Source of the DNA: Anagrus nilaparvatae
Taxonomy: Eukaryota > Arthropoda > Insecta > Hymenoptera > Mymaridae
DNA: 64,000 nt
Direction: 5' to 3'
Assembly (NCBI GenBank): GCA_022575985.1
Contig: JAKSXM010000036.1
Location: 868,001-932,000, forward strand
The notes below the pieces were generated by a model, which worked only from the letters and a program-made list of their open reading frames with translations, had not been told where the DNA came from and made no database searches. Positions 22,106-33,860 of this stretch are shown piece after piece. A program made the position numbers and the translations under genes. Every line of letters starts with the position of its first letter. The stretch's first letter is position 1.

Positions 22106-24370
22106 TTAATAAATATCGTTTTTTAATTTGTGTAAAAACTTTTGTTTATCCTTAAAAGAAGCGCATATTCGAATAGAGTCGTATCTATATTTATTATAAT
22201 CTTTTATTAAAATTAAATGGTTAATTGATTTAACTCTACTTAATCCTACGTAAGTTATGCCTAATTGTTTTTCACTGTCTCCTATATGGAGAAATATTTT
22301 ATGAATAGTCTGTCCTTGCGACTTGTGTATTGTTATCGAATAAGATAACATAAGTGGAATTAGTGTTGTGCTGCATTGTATTTTATTATGCGTCCATGTT
22401 CGAGTTAGTAGAATTATCGGAAACAAATTTTTATATATTTATATATATTTATGGTCCTCAGTAATTGTCAAATTCTACTATGATTACTTCTGGTAATTGC
22501 GGCGGTGAATCATTGTCAGAATAAATTATTTTTCTGACATGACCTAAAGTAACATTGATTAAACCTCCAACAGTCCATAAGTTTGCCCTTAACATTACAC
22601 GATAATTTTTAGATAAATATAGGATATTTTGTAATCGTGAAGCTTTTTCATCCGAACAACTCATGGCTACATTGGGTACATTTGTACCTACAATGCGAGC
22701 TACTGCGTTTCCTGTGTTTTTTAAATATTTTTCGTTATGTGCATCTACTTCTGTGCATTTCGGGTATAAGTGTATTGCGTTTTCAAATAAATCTAATTCA
22801 TTTTTTGGTATTATGGTTTTCCGTCTGTAATGCTTCATAACTTTCCTGGGACAATTCTGCGTTTGCAATTTCATCCAACAATTTATAGTATGGCGTTTGA
22901 TTACCTTCTTGTCGGTGTGCATTTTTTAAACAGAAGTATTTCTGAAACTCATTAAAAACAAGTTTTCCCTGTGATTGCATTTTGTCAGTATGTTTTTTTA
23001 TACTAAATATTGCTGTGTCTCCTACGGATGTTAATTGGTTACAATCGCCGAATAAGTAGATTATTAATCCACCGAATGGTTCATCAATTTGCATTAGCAA
23101 AAATTTCTCTACACCGTGATTCTATTTGGAATAAAGTTCGTAAACCTATTAATGACATTTCGTCAATTATTTCTTCTTTTGTCAGTTATAGTATTTGGAT
23201 CCTCATTTGGACATAATATTTTATATAAATCATTCCATTGATGATCTGCAGCACTAAGTGTAAAGAATATTGTTGGTTTTTTCAACTGTTTAACCATAGT
23301 AATAAGTTCGTCACACCGTTAATACCAATAACAGTTGATAGATCTTATTTTAGAAGAATAAACCATAATATGTTACCAGAAATTTTTATCCTATTCTAAT
23401 TTGTTTTTTAATTGTTCTATAGTGCATTCTTATAATTTCAATTTGTTCACGTAAATTCCTGCTTTTTGTAACATTCCATGACGCATAACGGTATTCAAAC
23501 AAAAAATCTGAATCTTGGATCTTGTGCGAAAATTTTATCTTTATATTTCATAAGATGTTTGAAATATCGATCTAAAGTAACTTTTATTTCTCTAATTTGT
23601 GAAAAGTCTGCTATTCCTCGAAATAAATGCGGGAATGCACAAGCTATGTAACCTTCCGTTGTGAATTCATTAATTGGATCGTTTTCTAATGTTGGGTAAT
23701 TTAGATGTAATTCTTGGTTTATCTTATGATCTTGATTAATAATATATATATCTGGTACATATTTGTTTCAGTTATTGTTTTATCATAAATTTCAGATGAA
23801 TTATTTGATTTGTAAGAATTATTTACTGTATTTTCTATTATATTAATGATTGTCTAAAGATTGTAATTCGTTAGATATGTTTCCATTAATTGGTAATTGT
23901 TTTAAAATATCTTCATCTATTTCTATATTTTTGTAATATATATTATTTAACTTAAGTCATACAAGTGCATTTTTAATTTTTTCAGGACGCACTTTGAAAT
24001 CACTAAATCAACTTGTGTATTTTTATGAAAAATTAATGTAGATTGTAATTTATTTGGATGTATAGGTAATTTGTTTATATACTCATCAATATTTTGTCGA
24101 AAGTTAATTATATTTCCAGAATAAGATTATTGATTTCCTTTAATTCAATAAATTGTAATTATCGGATGGATCCTAACTATTAACATTTGTTCTATATAAC
24201 TTAAATTACGTAATTCATCTGGGACTGTTCCCGGATCCATATTGTTATCTACAGTAAATTGGTTTGATTTTTTGCAATCAGTACAAATGTTATTTTCATC
24301 CGTATGAATGTCATAAAATGATCTGTTACATCTAATACATTCTTGAGTGAAAATATTTTGACATTCTTAG
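22106..24370 (-). pseudogene. Decayed Helitron replicase-helicase (C-terminal PIF1-like helicase clearest)
   Basis: Minus-strand frames, broken by stops and frameshifts, follow the order of an insect Helitron protein. From 24370 downward: a CxxC zinc-finger-like segment (NIFTQECIRCNRSFYDIHT, then CTDC); VPDELRNLSYIEQMLIVRIH (about 24200); DFKVRPEKIKNAL near 23990; KKPTIFFTLSAADHQWNDL near 23260; the helicase Walker-B and motif III region with GDCNQLTSVGD near 23040; and, at 22426-22106, TIHKSQGQT and YVGLSRV, the last SF1 helicase motifs. Helitrons move by rolling-circle replication in the nucleus. This copy has many stops and cannot make a full protein. Neighbouring repeats may be part of the same element. 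Confidence 0.85.
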
Positions 24371-24384
24371 TCAAATAAATTTCC

Positions 24385-26760
24385 AAGGGGTTTAACTTAA
24401 CTTTTCAAGGGGGTTTTTTAGAGTAAGAATTATGAATTTTTGGTCAAAAATATTTCCACTCAAAATTCATGTTTATCGTTCTAAAAAACTCTTTTGTAAT
24501 ATCTTGTAAAATCGGTAAATATGTTGTTGAAAAATTAAATATTTTCCACCCAAAATTCATTTTTCTCGCCTTAAAAACCCCCTTGTAAAGTTAAAAGTTA
24601 ATTTTTTTAAGTTTTATGGTCCGCCATTTTGGAAAATCTGAAAATATATTGGGTTGAAAAATTTAATATTTTTTACCCAAAATTCATTTTTTTAGACTTT
24701 AAAAACTTCCTTGTAATTTGATAAGTTAATTTTTTAAAGTTTTCCAATTCACCATCTTGGAAAATTGGAAAATATGTTGATTTGAAAAATTGAATGTTTT
24801 CCACTTAAAATTCATTTTTTTCGCTTTAAAAAACCTTCTTATATGTGAAAAGTTGATTTCTTCAAGTTCTTAGTCCGCCATCTTCTAAAATCAGAAAATA
24901 TGTTGTTGAAAAATTAAATATTTTCAACCCAAAATTCATTTTTCTTGCCTTAAAAAACCCCCTTGTAAAGTTAAAAGTTAATTTTTTTAAGTTTTATGGT
25001 CCGCCATTTTGGAAAATTGGAAAATATGTTGGGTTGAAAAATTTAATATTTTTTACCTAAAATTCATTTTTTTTAGACTTTAAAAACTTCCTTGTAATGT
25101 GAAAAGTTGATTTTTTTAAGTTTTTCAATTCACAATCTTGGAAAATTGGAAAATATGTTGATTTGAAAAATTGAATGATTTCCACTCGAAGTTCATTTTT
25201 TTTCGCTTTAAAAAGCCTTCTTATAATGAGAAAAGTTGATTTCTTCAAGTATTTAGTCCGCCATTTTGTAAAATCGGTAAATATGTTGTTGAAAAATTAA
25301 ATATTTTCCACCCAAAATTCATTTTTCTCGCCTTAAAAACCCCCTTGTAAAGTTAATAGTTAATTTTTTTAAGTTTAATGGTCCGCTATCTTGGAAAATT
25401 GGAAAATGTGTTGGATTAAAAAATTCAATATTTTTCACCCAAAATTCATTTTTCTCGCCTTAAAAACCCCCTTGTAAAGTTAATAGTTAATTTTTTTAAG
25501 TTTAATGGTCCGCTATCTTGGAAAATTGGAAAATGTGTTGGATTAAAAAATTCAATATTTTTCACCCAAAATTCATTTTTCTCGCTCTAAAAAATCCCGT
25601 TGTAATATGAAAAGTTGATTGTTTCAAGTTTTCCAGTCCGCCATTTTGGAAAATCGGAAAATATGTTGGGTTGAAAAATTAAATATTTCCCACTTAAAAT
25701 TCATTTTTCTCACCCTAAAAAACCCCCTTGTAAACTTAAAAGTTTATTATTTTAAGTTTTATGATCCGCCATCTTGGAAAATCGGAAAATGTGTTGAATT
25801 GAAAAATTAGATATTTTCGACCGAAAATTCATATCTCTTTCCCCAAAAACCCCTTTATAAGGTTAAAAGTTAATTTTTTTAAGTTTAATGGTCCGCTATC
25901 TTGGAAAATCGGAAAATTTGTCGGGTTGAAAAGTTAAATATTTTTCACGGAAAATTTATTTTTATCGCCTTAAAAAATTTCTTTGTTATGTGAAGTTGTT
26001 TTTTTCAGGTTTTTAGTCCGCCATCTTGGAAAATCAGAAAATATGTTGGGTTGAAAAATTAAATAATTTCGACCGAAAATTCATATCTATTGCCCCAAAA
26101 ACCCCCTTGTAAGGTTAAAATTTAATTTTTTTAAGTTTAATGGTTTTCTATCTTGGAAAATCGGTTGGGTTGAAAAATGAAATATTTTTGACCGGAAATT
26201 CATATTTCTTGCCCCAAAAACTCCCTTGTAAAGTTAAAAGTTAATTTTTTTAAGTTTAATGGTACGCTATCTTGGAAAATCAGAAAATTTGTTGGGTTGA
26301 AAAATTGAATATTTTTCACCGAATATTTATTTTTCTTGCCCTGAAAAAATCCTTTGTAATGTGAAAAGTTGATTTTTCAAGTTTTTAGTCCGCCATCTTG
26401 GAAAATCGGAAAACATGTTGGGTTGAAAAATTAAATATTTTCCATGCAAAATTCATTTTTCTCGCCCTAAAAAATTAAATCTTCTAATGTGAAAAGTTGA
26501 TTTTTTCAAGTTTTTCAAGCCACCATTTTGGAAAATTGGAAAATATGTTGGGTTGAAAAATTAAATATTTTCCATGCAAAATTCATTTTTCTCGCTCTAA
26601 AAAATTAAATCTCCTTCTAATGTGAAAAGTTGATTTTTTCAAGTTTTTCAATCCACCATTTTGGAAAATTGGAAAATATGTTGGGTTAAAAAATTAAAAA
26701 TTTTATTAATAAAAATGTTTTTTTCAACCTCGAATACCCCTAGGTAATGTGAAAAGTTCT
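24385..26760. repeat. 127-bp satellite, about 18 copies, partly in an A-B-C higher order
   Basis: A unit of roughly 127 bp (AAGTTTT..GGTCCGCCAT, GGAAAATTGGAAAATATGTT, GGGTTGAAAAATTAAATATT, AAAATTCATTTTTC, TTAAAAACCCCCTTGTAAAG) recurs. AAGTTT landmarks fall at 24609, 24737, 24864, 24989, 25118, 25247, 25371, 25498, 25626, 25754, 25881, 26006, 26133, 26252, 26379, 26508 and 26641. In the first part three variants alternate: ATGGTCCGCC, CAATTCACC or CAATTCACA, then TTAGTCCGCC. This makes a 380-bp trimer present twice. All frames across it are repeat translations. Confidence 0.9.
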
Positions 26761-27555
26761 TTTTTATTCGTAAGTATTGAAACTCTCAATATTTAAATTT
26801 TAAAAAATGTAATTTTTTGATGAGGAGTTAGATTTTTCGCTATTATTCTTAATTGTGCGTACCAAATGGGCTACAAATTTAATCAGTTCGTCTTTGTCTC
26901 ATTTGAGACCATCTGTGAAATTTTGAAGCCAATCGGCAATATCATTAAAGAGTTATCGTGCACACAAACTCGACATTCTGTCGCGGGAATAGACTGAGCT
27001 CAGCTCAGAGCTTCGCTCTGAGCTTCGCTCAGTCTAATTAAATTATGTTTAATAACTTGTTAATTGAATTATATTGATTATTTGAGTTTCATTAAAATTT
27101 ATATATTAAAAAATGATAAATAATTTAAATAAATAATATACTTATTACGACGAAATTTTATTTTGTTTTGCTAAAGAGTTTTATCAATATTTAGTCGTGA
27201 TTTATTCTTTTTAAATTTCTTACTAAACTCATCACGAAAAAGTTAATTATTCTTAAAATACGTCTGAAGCTTTTCCAGTGATATATTTTTATCAATAATT
27301 CTTATATTGGCTATAAACTAATTTCAAATTATGACCTACTTTTTTTTTTATTAGTAAGTATATTTTAATAGTTTGAGAACTTAGCTTACAATTATAAGCA
27401 ATGGTATGCATCTTTATATTATTTTTTTACAACGCTATTCGAATATGTATCGTTTATAGACGGTCCGTATAGTATTAAATAAAGGCCTTGTATCGCAAGA
27501 GGGTGTCTACTCTTATGATATAGAGTCTGCTCCTACTACTCCAGTCAAATCGCGG
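26761..27555. other. Intergenic DNA with a compound hairpin at 26991-27035
   Basis: Apart from the hairpin this stretch shows no gene. The part at 26830-26990, with words such as TCTCATTTGAGACC and AATCGGCAAT, is less AT-rich and looks like a transposon end. From 27040 to 27480 it is plain AT-rich DNA. Confidence 0.4.
26991..27035 (+). other. Hairpin followed by CTAAT: possible Helitron-type 3' terminus
   Basis: AGACTGAGC at 26991-26999 pairs with GCTCAGTCT at 27027-27035, and an inner stem (CTCAGAGC with GCTCTGAG) sits between them. The next bases make CTAA followed by T (27034-27038), which fits the CTRR-T end of Helitrons. The 14-base word AGACTGAGCGAAGC, here inverted (27022-27035), also occurs at 16025-16038 next to a CTAG-T on the other strand. 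Helitron identity is an inference; the motif is short. Confidence 0.35.
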
Positions 27556-27568
27556 AGGGGGGGGGGGG

Positions 27569-28298
27569 GTGTATTTTCACTGGCCAACATGATTTTTGCT
27601 CTTTATATATATTGGATCGCTGATCACGAAAATCGGGTTCTTTTCTGGGATATATTTTCGGAACACCCTTAAATTTGCAAAAACTACCCCCAAAAAGGGT
27701 TTTTTTTTATATATTAGCAAGCTGAGTTTCTAGATTTAGTCAAGAATTGGTATAAGATGGTTTTTTGGGTCGCTGATCAAGAATTTGAGGTAATTTTTTA
27801 TGAATAATTAATATATCACCCTTGAATTAACAAAAACAATCCCTGAAAGGGGTGCATTTGCAATTTTTGCATTTTGAGTGACTAAATTAGGTCCTTAAGG
27901 GTTTTTTGGGTCACTGATCAAGAATTTTGGGAAATTTTTCATGAATAAATAATATTTCACTCTTAAATTAACAAAAACAACCTATAAAAGGGGTGCATTT
28001 ATAGCAAATACTCCTTTTAGGGTTTGTTTTTTCTAATTGAAGGGTGAAATATTAATTATTCAAAAAAAATTCACCCAAATTCTTGATTAGCGACCCAAAA
28101 AACCCTCTTATGCCAATTCTTGGCTAAATTTAGAAACTCAGCTTGGTAATATATCAAAATAAACCCTTTTTGAGGCTAGTTTTTGCAAATTTAAGGGTGT
28201 TACGAAAATATTTCCCGGAAAAGTCGCCGATTTTCGTGATCAGCAACCCAAAAAACATATAGTAGAGCAAATCTCATGTTAGCCAGTGAAAATACACC
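27569..28298. mobile_element. Foldback element with GGTGTATTTTCACTGGC ends
   Basis: The arms about 27569-27830 and 28015-28298 are inverted copies, from GGTGTATTTTCACTGGCCAA at the left to TTAGCCAGTGAAAATACACC at the right. Matching inner words include CGAAAATCGG, AAATTTGCAAAAACTA and GGGTCGCTGATCAAGAATTT. The last one recurs twice in the left half and again near 54035. The left end directly follows a run of 13 G (27557-27569). No target duplication could be recognised and no protein is encoded. Confidence 0.65.
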
Positions 28299-28486
28299 AT
28301 GCGATACTGCGCATGATCAAGGTTCAATGAAGTGCCAAATAAAATTTAGTTGTAACGTGGCCATTGTATAGAACGCATGAGTGTATTTTTGTTTAACACA
28401 TGAAATGGCGAAAAAAAAGTTTTGTATAAAAAACGACGAATATTAGAATATTGTTGAATAAAATATAAATTGCCAATCGTTCGATA

Positions 28487-28585
28487 CAAAGCCTTTATTG
28501 TAGTATGACGTGAAAAAAAAAATTTTTTAAACAGAGCACTGCGCGCTATTTTATCTTTTCTGGCCATACTACGATAAAGGCTTTG
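28487..28585. mobile_element. Tiny TA-flanked MITE (99 bp)
   Basis: CAAAGCCTTTATTGTAGTAT at 28487 is repeated inverted as ATACTACGATAAAGGCTTTG, ending at 28585. TA lies on both sides (28485-28486, 28586-28587). About 25 bp pair with one or two mismatches. There is no room for a gene. It may instead be a chance palindrome in old repeat DNA, but the TA borders favour a MITE. Confidence 0.45.
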
Positions 28586-28699
28586 TATTGTCACTCGTGA
28601 CGATATATACTATATTATAAATTTTTCGACATCATATTTTTATGTGTTATGTCAGTGTTAATTTTTGTATAATGTCTGGGTGTTAGTTTTATGTGTGTA

Positions 28700-28815
28700 T
28701 GCGTTGTGATCTACGATCCAGGAGGTACGCGACTTCTCTTAAACCCCACGCCTGGTTTTAAGGCCTCAGAAGCACTTCGGATGCATTATGCCGGGTTTTG
28801 TGCCTGAATTATGAA
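28700..28815 (+). repeat. LINE-like 3' fragment, copy 1
   Basis: The order CCAGGAGGTACGCGACTTCT, AAACCCCACGCCTGGTTTTA, GAAGCACTTCGGATGCATTA, TGCCGGG matches, inverted, the region 37570-37700. Such GC-rich blocks occur in the 3' untranslated parts of insect LINEs. No coding part is attached. The family assignment is a guess; the dispersed nature is seen directly. Confidence 0.5.
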
Positions 28816-29214
28816 ATAATATAAGAAAGCACGCTCAAAAGTATCTACAAAGAACATCTTGGAATAAGAGGAGAAAATTCTTAAAAATCTGCACCAGAAT
28901 GAAACCAAAAAAATCTTTTGTTGCATAAGCTAAATGCATGAATCATGTTTAATACAACTAAGTTCTGGATACAAAACTTAAATGGTGCGTAGTGAAATTA
29001 CAATTTGCTAATTCTAAAATTTCGTAAAAATTGTAATTATTAACTTTTTGAGATTAAGTTTCTAAAATTAATTTATTATAATTCGCTAAATCCAAATTAT
29101 TCTACCTCCCTTAATCGAAACTCCCTAAACTCGGATTATTCAATGTGCATAAATAGTAAACTTAATCAAAGTATAGTTTTATCTACTATATGAAGTTTGG
29201 TTAATTTTACTTAA

Positions 29215-30600
29215 AATTTAACAATCTTTAACAAATCTATAGAGAAGGGTATATATCCAGATCATTTTAAAAAAGCAGTTATCGTACCCATATATAAAAG
29301 TGGTGACAATAAAAACTAAACTAATTATAGACCTATTTCCTTAACATCTAATTTTGCAAAAATATTTGAAAAGCTCATAAAAATAAGGTTAATACCCTTT
29401 ATGGATAATAATAAAATCCTATCAAATAGGCAATTTGGATTCCGACATGGAATTTCTACTAACGACGCTATAGCTTTTGTCACGAATTTTATATATAATA
29501 ACTTGGGTAAGTCATTAAAACCACTGGCTGTCTTTCTTGACCTGGCTATAAAGCCTTTGATACGGTTAACCATGCTTTACTTCTTGACAAACTATGTACT
29601 ATAGGAATAAGAGGTACTCCCATTAAATTTTTTGAAAGCTATCTTACTGACAGACAAGCAACAACTAGAGTTAACAACGTTATGAGTGACTTTATTGGTA
29701 CAGATACAGGAATCTCACAGGGAACCATGTTGGGACCGATCTTTGTTAATATCTTTATGAATGATTTACTGAGGATTGACAGCTATGTGGTTGCTTTTGC
29801 GGATGACACTGTATTGTTAGTAAGCGGTAAAACATGGACTGAGACTGAGATCAGGGCAAATAAGCTGATCAAGGATATTAGCTTGTGGTTTGACGATAAT
29901 TTATTAACTGTAAATTTTAGTAAATCATCGTACGTTACTTTATCTATGGCTGAAGATATGGTACCTGAAACTATCAAAATTCATGTTGGAAAGAATGATG
30001 AATTAACCTACTTAAATCGTGTTAAAGAAGCTAAATATCTTGGCAGTATAATTGACCATCATTATTTGCACCGGGACAAACATATTAGTACTTTACTCAG
30101 AAAAATCAAGTTTGTCCTATTTCTTTTTTACAAATTAAAAAAATTTTTGAATTATATTCAACTTAAGACTATATATTTTGCAATTTTTAAGTCTATAGTA
30201 AGTTACGGAATTTTGGGCTGGGGTGGGGTTTATAAAGTTTACGTTAACAGGTTACAAAACGCTCAAAACAGAGTTCTAAGATTATTTAATTACTTTAATA
30301 ATACCGACCATTTCTTAAATATTTAATTAGACAGACTTTCTACTGCTTCTGTATTAAAAAAGAATTTGTAAATTTAAAAATAAAGCGAGACTCCAAGGAA
30401 AAAAAAGCGAAAGAAAATTAGCAAAATACCTAAATTTGCAAAAGAAATAATGAAAAGAGAATTCTAAGAGCATAGTTCTAAGACCATTATTACAATGCCG
30501 TAAAAGTTTTTAATGCAATGCCTATTAGTCTAAAAAATGTATCTGAAATTTGTAATAATAAACAAAAAAATTTGAATCTTGTATTCTAATTATAGGTTTT
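29215..30600 (+). pseudogene. Non-LTR retrotransposon reverse transcriptase (Jockey/CR1-like), 5'-truncated
   Basis: Frames on the plus strand read in order: KKAVIVPIYKSGDNKN then a stop then TNYRPISLTSNFAKIFEKL (about 29270-29380); ILSNRQFGFRHGISTNDAI; a frameshift near 29548 where FLDLA meets KAFDTVNHALL; GISQGTMLGPIFVNIFMND at about 29710; the catalytic FADDT at about 29795; KSIVSYGILGWGG at about 30190; then a stop at 30324-30326 and a further C-terminal stretch, NAVKVFNAMPISLKNV, near 30490. This is the palm and thumb of a LINE reverse transcriptase, which copies its RNA at a nicked chromosomal target. The endonuclease part is missing and the frame is broken, so it is inactive. Confidence 0.88.
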
Positions 30601-30689
30601 TTAATGGTTTTGCTTATAATAAATTTGGCAAGAGATCATTTTTGTAAGTATATGTATGGTTAAAGAGTTAAACTGTGAGCTTATTTTTT

Positions 30690-30930
30690 ATGAAATTTTT
30701 AAGACTGCTCCTAAAATCAAGAAAAAAGTAAGTAGTTAAAAAAGAAAATTATCTGAATTTATCACTTCTAGAGAATATATTGAAGCAGCAAAAGATGATG
30801 AAGAAAAGGAAGAAAAAAGAAAAACAGCTAGCCTTATACAGAGCTGAAAAAATTGCAATGCAACAATAAAAACAAGAATTAGCTCGACAAAAAAAAAAAC
30901 TAAATAATGAATTTAAAAATATAAATTTTG
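30690..30930 (+). pseudogene. Possible C-terminal tail of a pogo/Tigger-type transposase
   Basis: A short charged frame reads KLSEFITSREYIEAAKDDEE followed by KEEKRK and, after a shift, LALYRAEKIAMQQ. An ITS(R/K)E-Y-I word followed by a Glu/Lys-rich tail resembles the end of some Tigger-like transposases. No catalytic part is present nearby. The similarity is weak and could be chance. Confidence 0.3.
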
Positions 30931-31074
30931 CGATGAAAGCGGATTAAAGCAGTTTAAATTTTATTAAATATTATAAATTATCATTTTATTTAATTATTTT
31001 ATTCTTTATTTATTTCTTATATAATTTATCTTAAAATTTTCAATCGAATGCAAATAAATATATATAATTATTTC

Positions 31075-31760
31075 TCACAATTTTTGGTTCCTCAGATAGG
31101 TCAAATTTCGATTTTTTGGCATATAAGCACGTTTTGAGACCCCAGGAACTAAAAAACCGGTTTTTAAAAAAAGTATGTATGTGTGTGTGTGTGTGTGTGT
31201 AACCGGTGAAATTTCACAACCATTATGGAATTAAGACCTAATTTTTTTTCAAAAATTTTTTCATCAAAAAATCTCAAACTACTTTTTTTTTTTAATTTGG
31301 ATGTAATACCTCATTTATTTCTACGAAAGTACTTATATTTGAAAGTATGGTTTTTACTCTATATCACGAATCTGATACTTAATTTTTTGAAAATTTTTTT
31401 CCCCAAATTTTTTTCACGTAAAAATACAAAAAAACACCAATTTTGTTTTTGTTTTTGGACATAGTACCTAATTTCTTTCTATGAAAGTACTAGTTTTAGA
31501 AAGTTCGTTTATAGTAACTTTTTGGATCTGACATCGAATTTTTTCAAAATTTTTTTCTCAAAATTAAAAAAACAAAAAAATTAAAAAAACTGCAATATTT
31601 TTTTTTTTTAGTGTAATACCTGATATAATTCCATGAAAGTACTAATATCTGAAAATATTGTAACCGGTGATATTTCACAACTATTATGTAATTAAGAGAG
31701 AAATGTATGTATGATTGCATGGTTGTAATCGGTGATATCAGTGGCATATTAATGTATTAA
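31075..31760. repeat. Dispersed repeat with (GT)n and duplicated CCGGTGA-TTTCACAAC words
   Basis: 31080-31170 (GGTTCCTC, ATTTTTTGGCATATAAGCAC, GTTTTGAGACC, AAAAAACCGGTTT) is found inverted at about 60525-60635. A GT microsatellite follows at 31173-31200. AACCGGTGAAATTTCACAAC at 31201 recurs as AACCGGTGATATTTCACAAC at 31661, 460 bp later. Nothing is encoded; the 60-80 codon frames here are T-rich noise. Confidence 0.6.
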
Positions 31761-33170
31761 GCTCATTGTGTGAGGAACCTTAGTGCCAGCTAGTTGGCAG
31801 GGTATTTTTTCTGTGATTAAATTCAAAAATAATATTTTTTGTACGTAAGTAAATCTGCTTCTATTATTATTATTTTTTTAAATTTTAAACAATATTCTAA
31901 AAAATTAGTATAAATTTTCAGGTATTTAACGCTTTCTTTGTCAAAGTCGAAGGCTTCGTACTGTATGTGTATACTTATTACACATGATTCAATTTACTTA
32001 TTTTTTTATTTAACACAATCTTAATAAAAAAAAAAAAATATTTGTATGTCGATAATTATACGTATTAATGATAGAACTTCTCACTTATAGAACTTTGGTG
32101 ATCATAAATACCGATACTTTTACAAGGTAACACGAAAATTTTAAATCTTTTCGATATTAGTGGGTTGTCTTATAAACAATGGAGCATAAAAAATTTCATC
32201 GTCCAGGTACTAGTACATCAGACACGTCATAAATGTCTTTTAATTTCAAAAAATAAAATGCTAACTGGTACAAAACTTTTGTGTAAATGTAAGGGGTCAA
32301 ATTTATCATTAAAAACAAAATTTTTTCCATAGCTAAGATTATATATAAAATATTTTACTTTTAATGAACGAAAATCCTTAACCGTTCATGTACTCGTACG
32401 AGTACCAGTATTTTTTTCTAGTTGAGATAAAGACTTGTAATTTTCAGAAATAGTTCTAACTTTTGGCTATGAAAAGAGTAAATAATAACTACTAATAATA
32501 AGTATTTTAGATTTTAATTTCACTTCTAAACATTTAATCTCAAAGATAGCTGTCCCACAGAGATGAAATATAACGCTAAAAATATTGAACTATTCATAAC
32601 TTTTTTTCTAAATAAGATTTGGATTTGTAATTTTCAGAAACAGTTCTAATTATTGGTTTAAAAAACAAGAATCAACTCTCTATATTATAAAATTAAAACG
32701 CTGCCGCCACTGCTACCGACATGGGGCATTTGGGCATGGTACATTTGGGCATGGTGCTTTTGGGCAGAAAAAAAATTTAATTATGTATTTAAATTTTAAA
32801 TTTAGTTTATTTTAAATTATAAATAAATAATTAAATAATTTTTTTTTATATTAGCTAATATGACCCAACGTTAATCAATTTTTCTTGATATAGTTGTATT
32901 CTGTTCTTATTCATATAAAAGTAAGAGTAAATATTATCAATTACGGTTATTTTCATATATACTCGCAGATAGTGCCATAATCCAGATTTATGCATATCAC
33001 TCTATACTTCTTCAGATATATCTTAACTTAGTTATTCTTGATCCGATTACATTTTAAGTCTAATCATATCTAAGCTAATAATTTTAAAATTTCCCCGGAT
33101 GGAATGGCTATTATCTCAGTAAAAAAAAAAGTAAGTTAGGAGAGCTGGAAGAAATCATGAGATTTTAGGA
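31761..33170. other. AT-rich intergenic DNA
   Basis: No gene seen. A short GC-richer patch at 32699-32765 carries a 13-bp near-direct repeat (CATTTGGGCATGG, three times in a row with small changes). The remainder is ordinary AT-rich sequence. Confidence 0.45.
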
Positions 33171-33289
33171 GATTCTCTTATGTTATTCTCTTATTCTCTT
33201 ATGTTTTCTCTTCAGTTTTTCGAACTAAAAACATCTTTTTTTAAATTTATCTTTTTTTGCTTATTAATATTCTTTGGCCTTTTGTTATT

Positions 33290-33860
33290 TAGCACTATTC
33301 TTTTAGATTCTAAAACATCATTATCGGACAGAATACAAAGACTTAACAACAAGGGCATTCAGTACATCTTTGGCATAAGAAAAGATGCTCATATTTCACC
33401 ATTTAGGAATAAATTGAACTGGCTTAAGACAGACACATGCAGACTATATTTTTGTAAAGTTATCATCTACAAAATACCACGCATAAATCAGCCAAATTAC
33501 TCAACTAATCTGTTCAAACGGCACCGGCCTAAACAGACTGCAAGTGGGATTTCCAAAACCATAAAGCTGACTTTATCTGAGATCATTAGGGGGAGAGGGG
33601 CTAATTCTTTTCAGGTATTGGGGTAAACATTGAACTTACTACTCACTTTCATTCAAAATTTACCTTTCTTAAGTCGTTTTAAAGCAGCTCTCTATATACA
33701 TAAGCATTTTCTTACCAAAGACTCGAGATTGGATGGTTCATAGCCTGTTGTTAGTTAATATATACTGTACTTACTTACTTATTTATTTACTCATTTATTT
33801 AGTTATATTATACGCAAATTGAATCTAGGTGCAATAAATTCTAGTATTCTGATTCTGTGA
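33290..33860 (+). pseudogene. 3' end of a non-LTR retrotransposon ORF2
   Basis: The frame ending at 33626 reads LSDRIQRLNNKGIQYIFGIR, then KDAHISPFRNKLNWLKTDTC, and later LYFCKVIIYKIPRINQPNYS, the pattern of the C-terminal segment after the reverse transcriptase in many insect LINEs (RIQRLQN..R.IFG.R..DH..P....L.WL). After a stop at 33626 the similarity resumes in another frame (NLPFLSRFKAALYIHKH near 33660-33710). The catalytic part is missing. The first 35 residues of the open frame are not typical and are probably fortuitous. Confidence 0.75.

Larger units (their letters stand above)
16105..22115. repeat. Giant foldback: about 6 kb inverted repeat with nested insertions
   Basis: The left arm (about 16105-18000) and right arm (about 19440-22115) are inverted copies. 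Matching landmarks are GTAATTTGGCCCCCCT at 16180 with its complement at 22020; GCTTCCTAGCCCATATTA at 16265 with the complement at 21935; the TTCGAAAAATCAG block at 16470 with 20340; GATATCAGTCTTGTCCTGGA at 17300 with the complement at 20240; a second, similar GATATCAGTCTTGTCC block at 17636 with 19905; and the TGTATACAG region at 17868-17956 with 19495-19545. The arms differ by an insertion in each (about 16500-17240 left; 20460-21849 right) and about 130 bp near 19745-19880. The spacer is itself an inverted satellite. No gene was found in it; longer open frames inside are by-products of the repeats. Confidence 0.8.

Noticed and set aside
22637..23216. Plus-strand frames across the Helitron relic
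   Set aside because: They are antisense to the helicase motifs, which are unmistakable on the minus strand.
25057..25810. Open frames on both strands in the 127-bp satellite
   Set aside because: They arise from the tandem unit and change with each variant.
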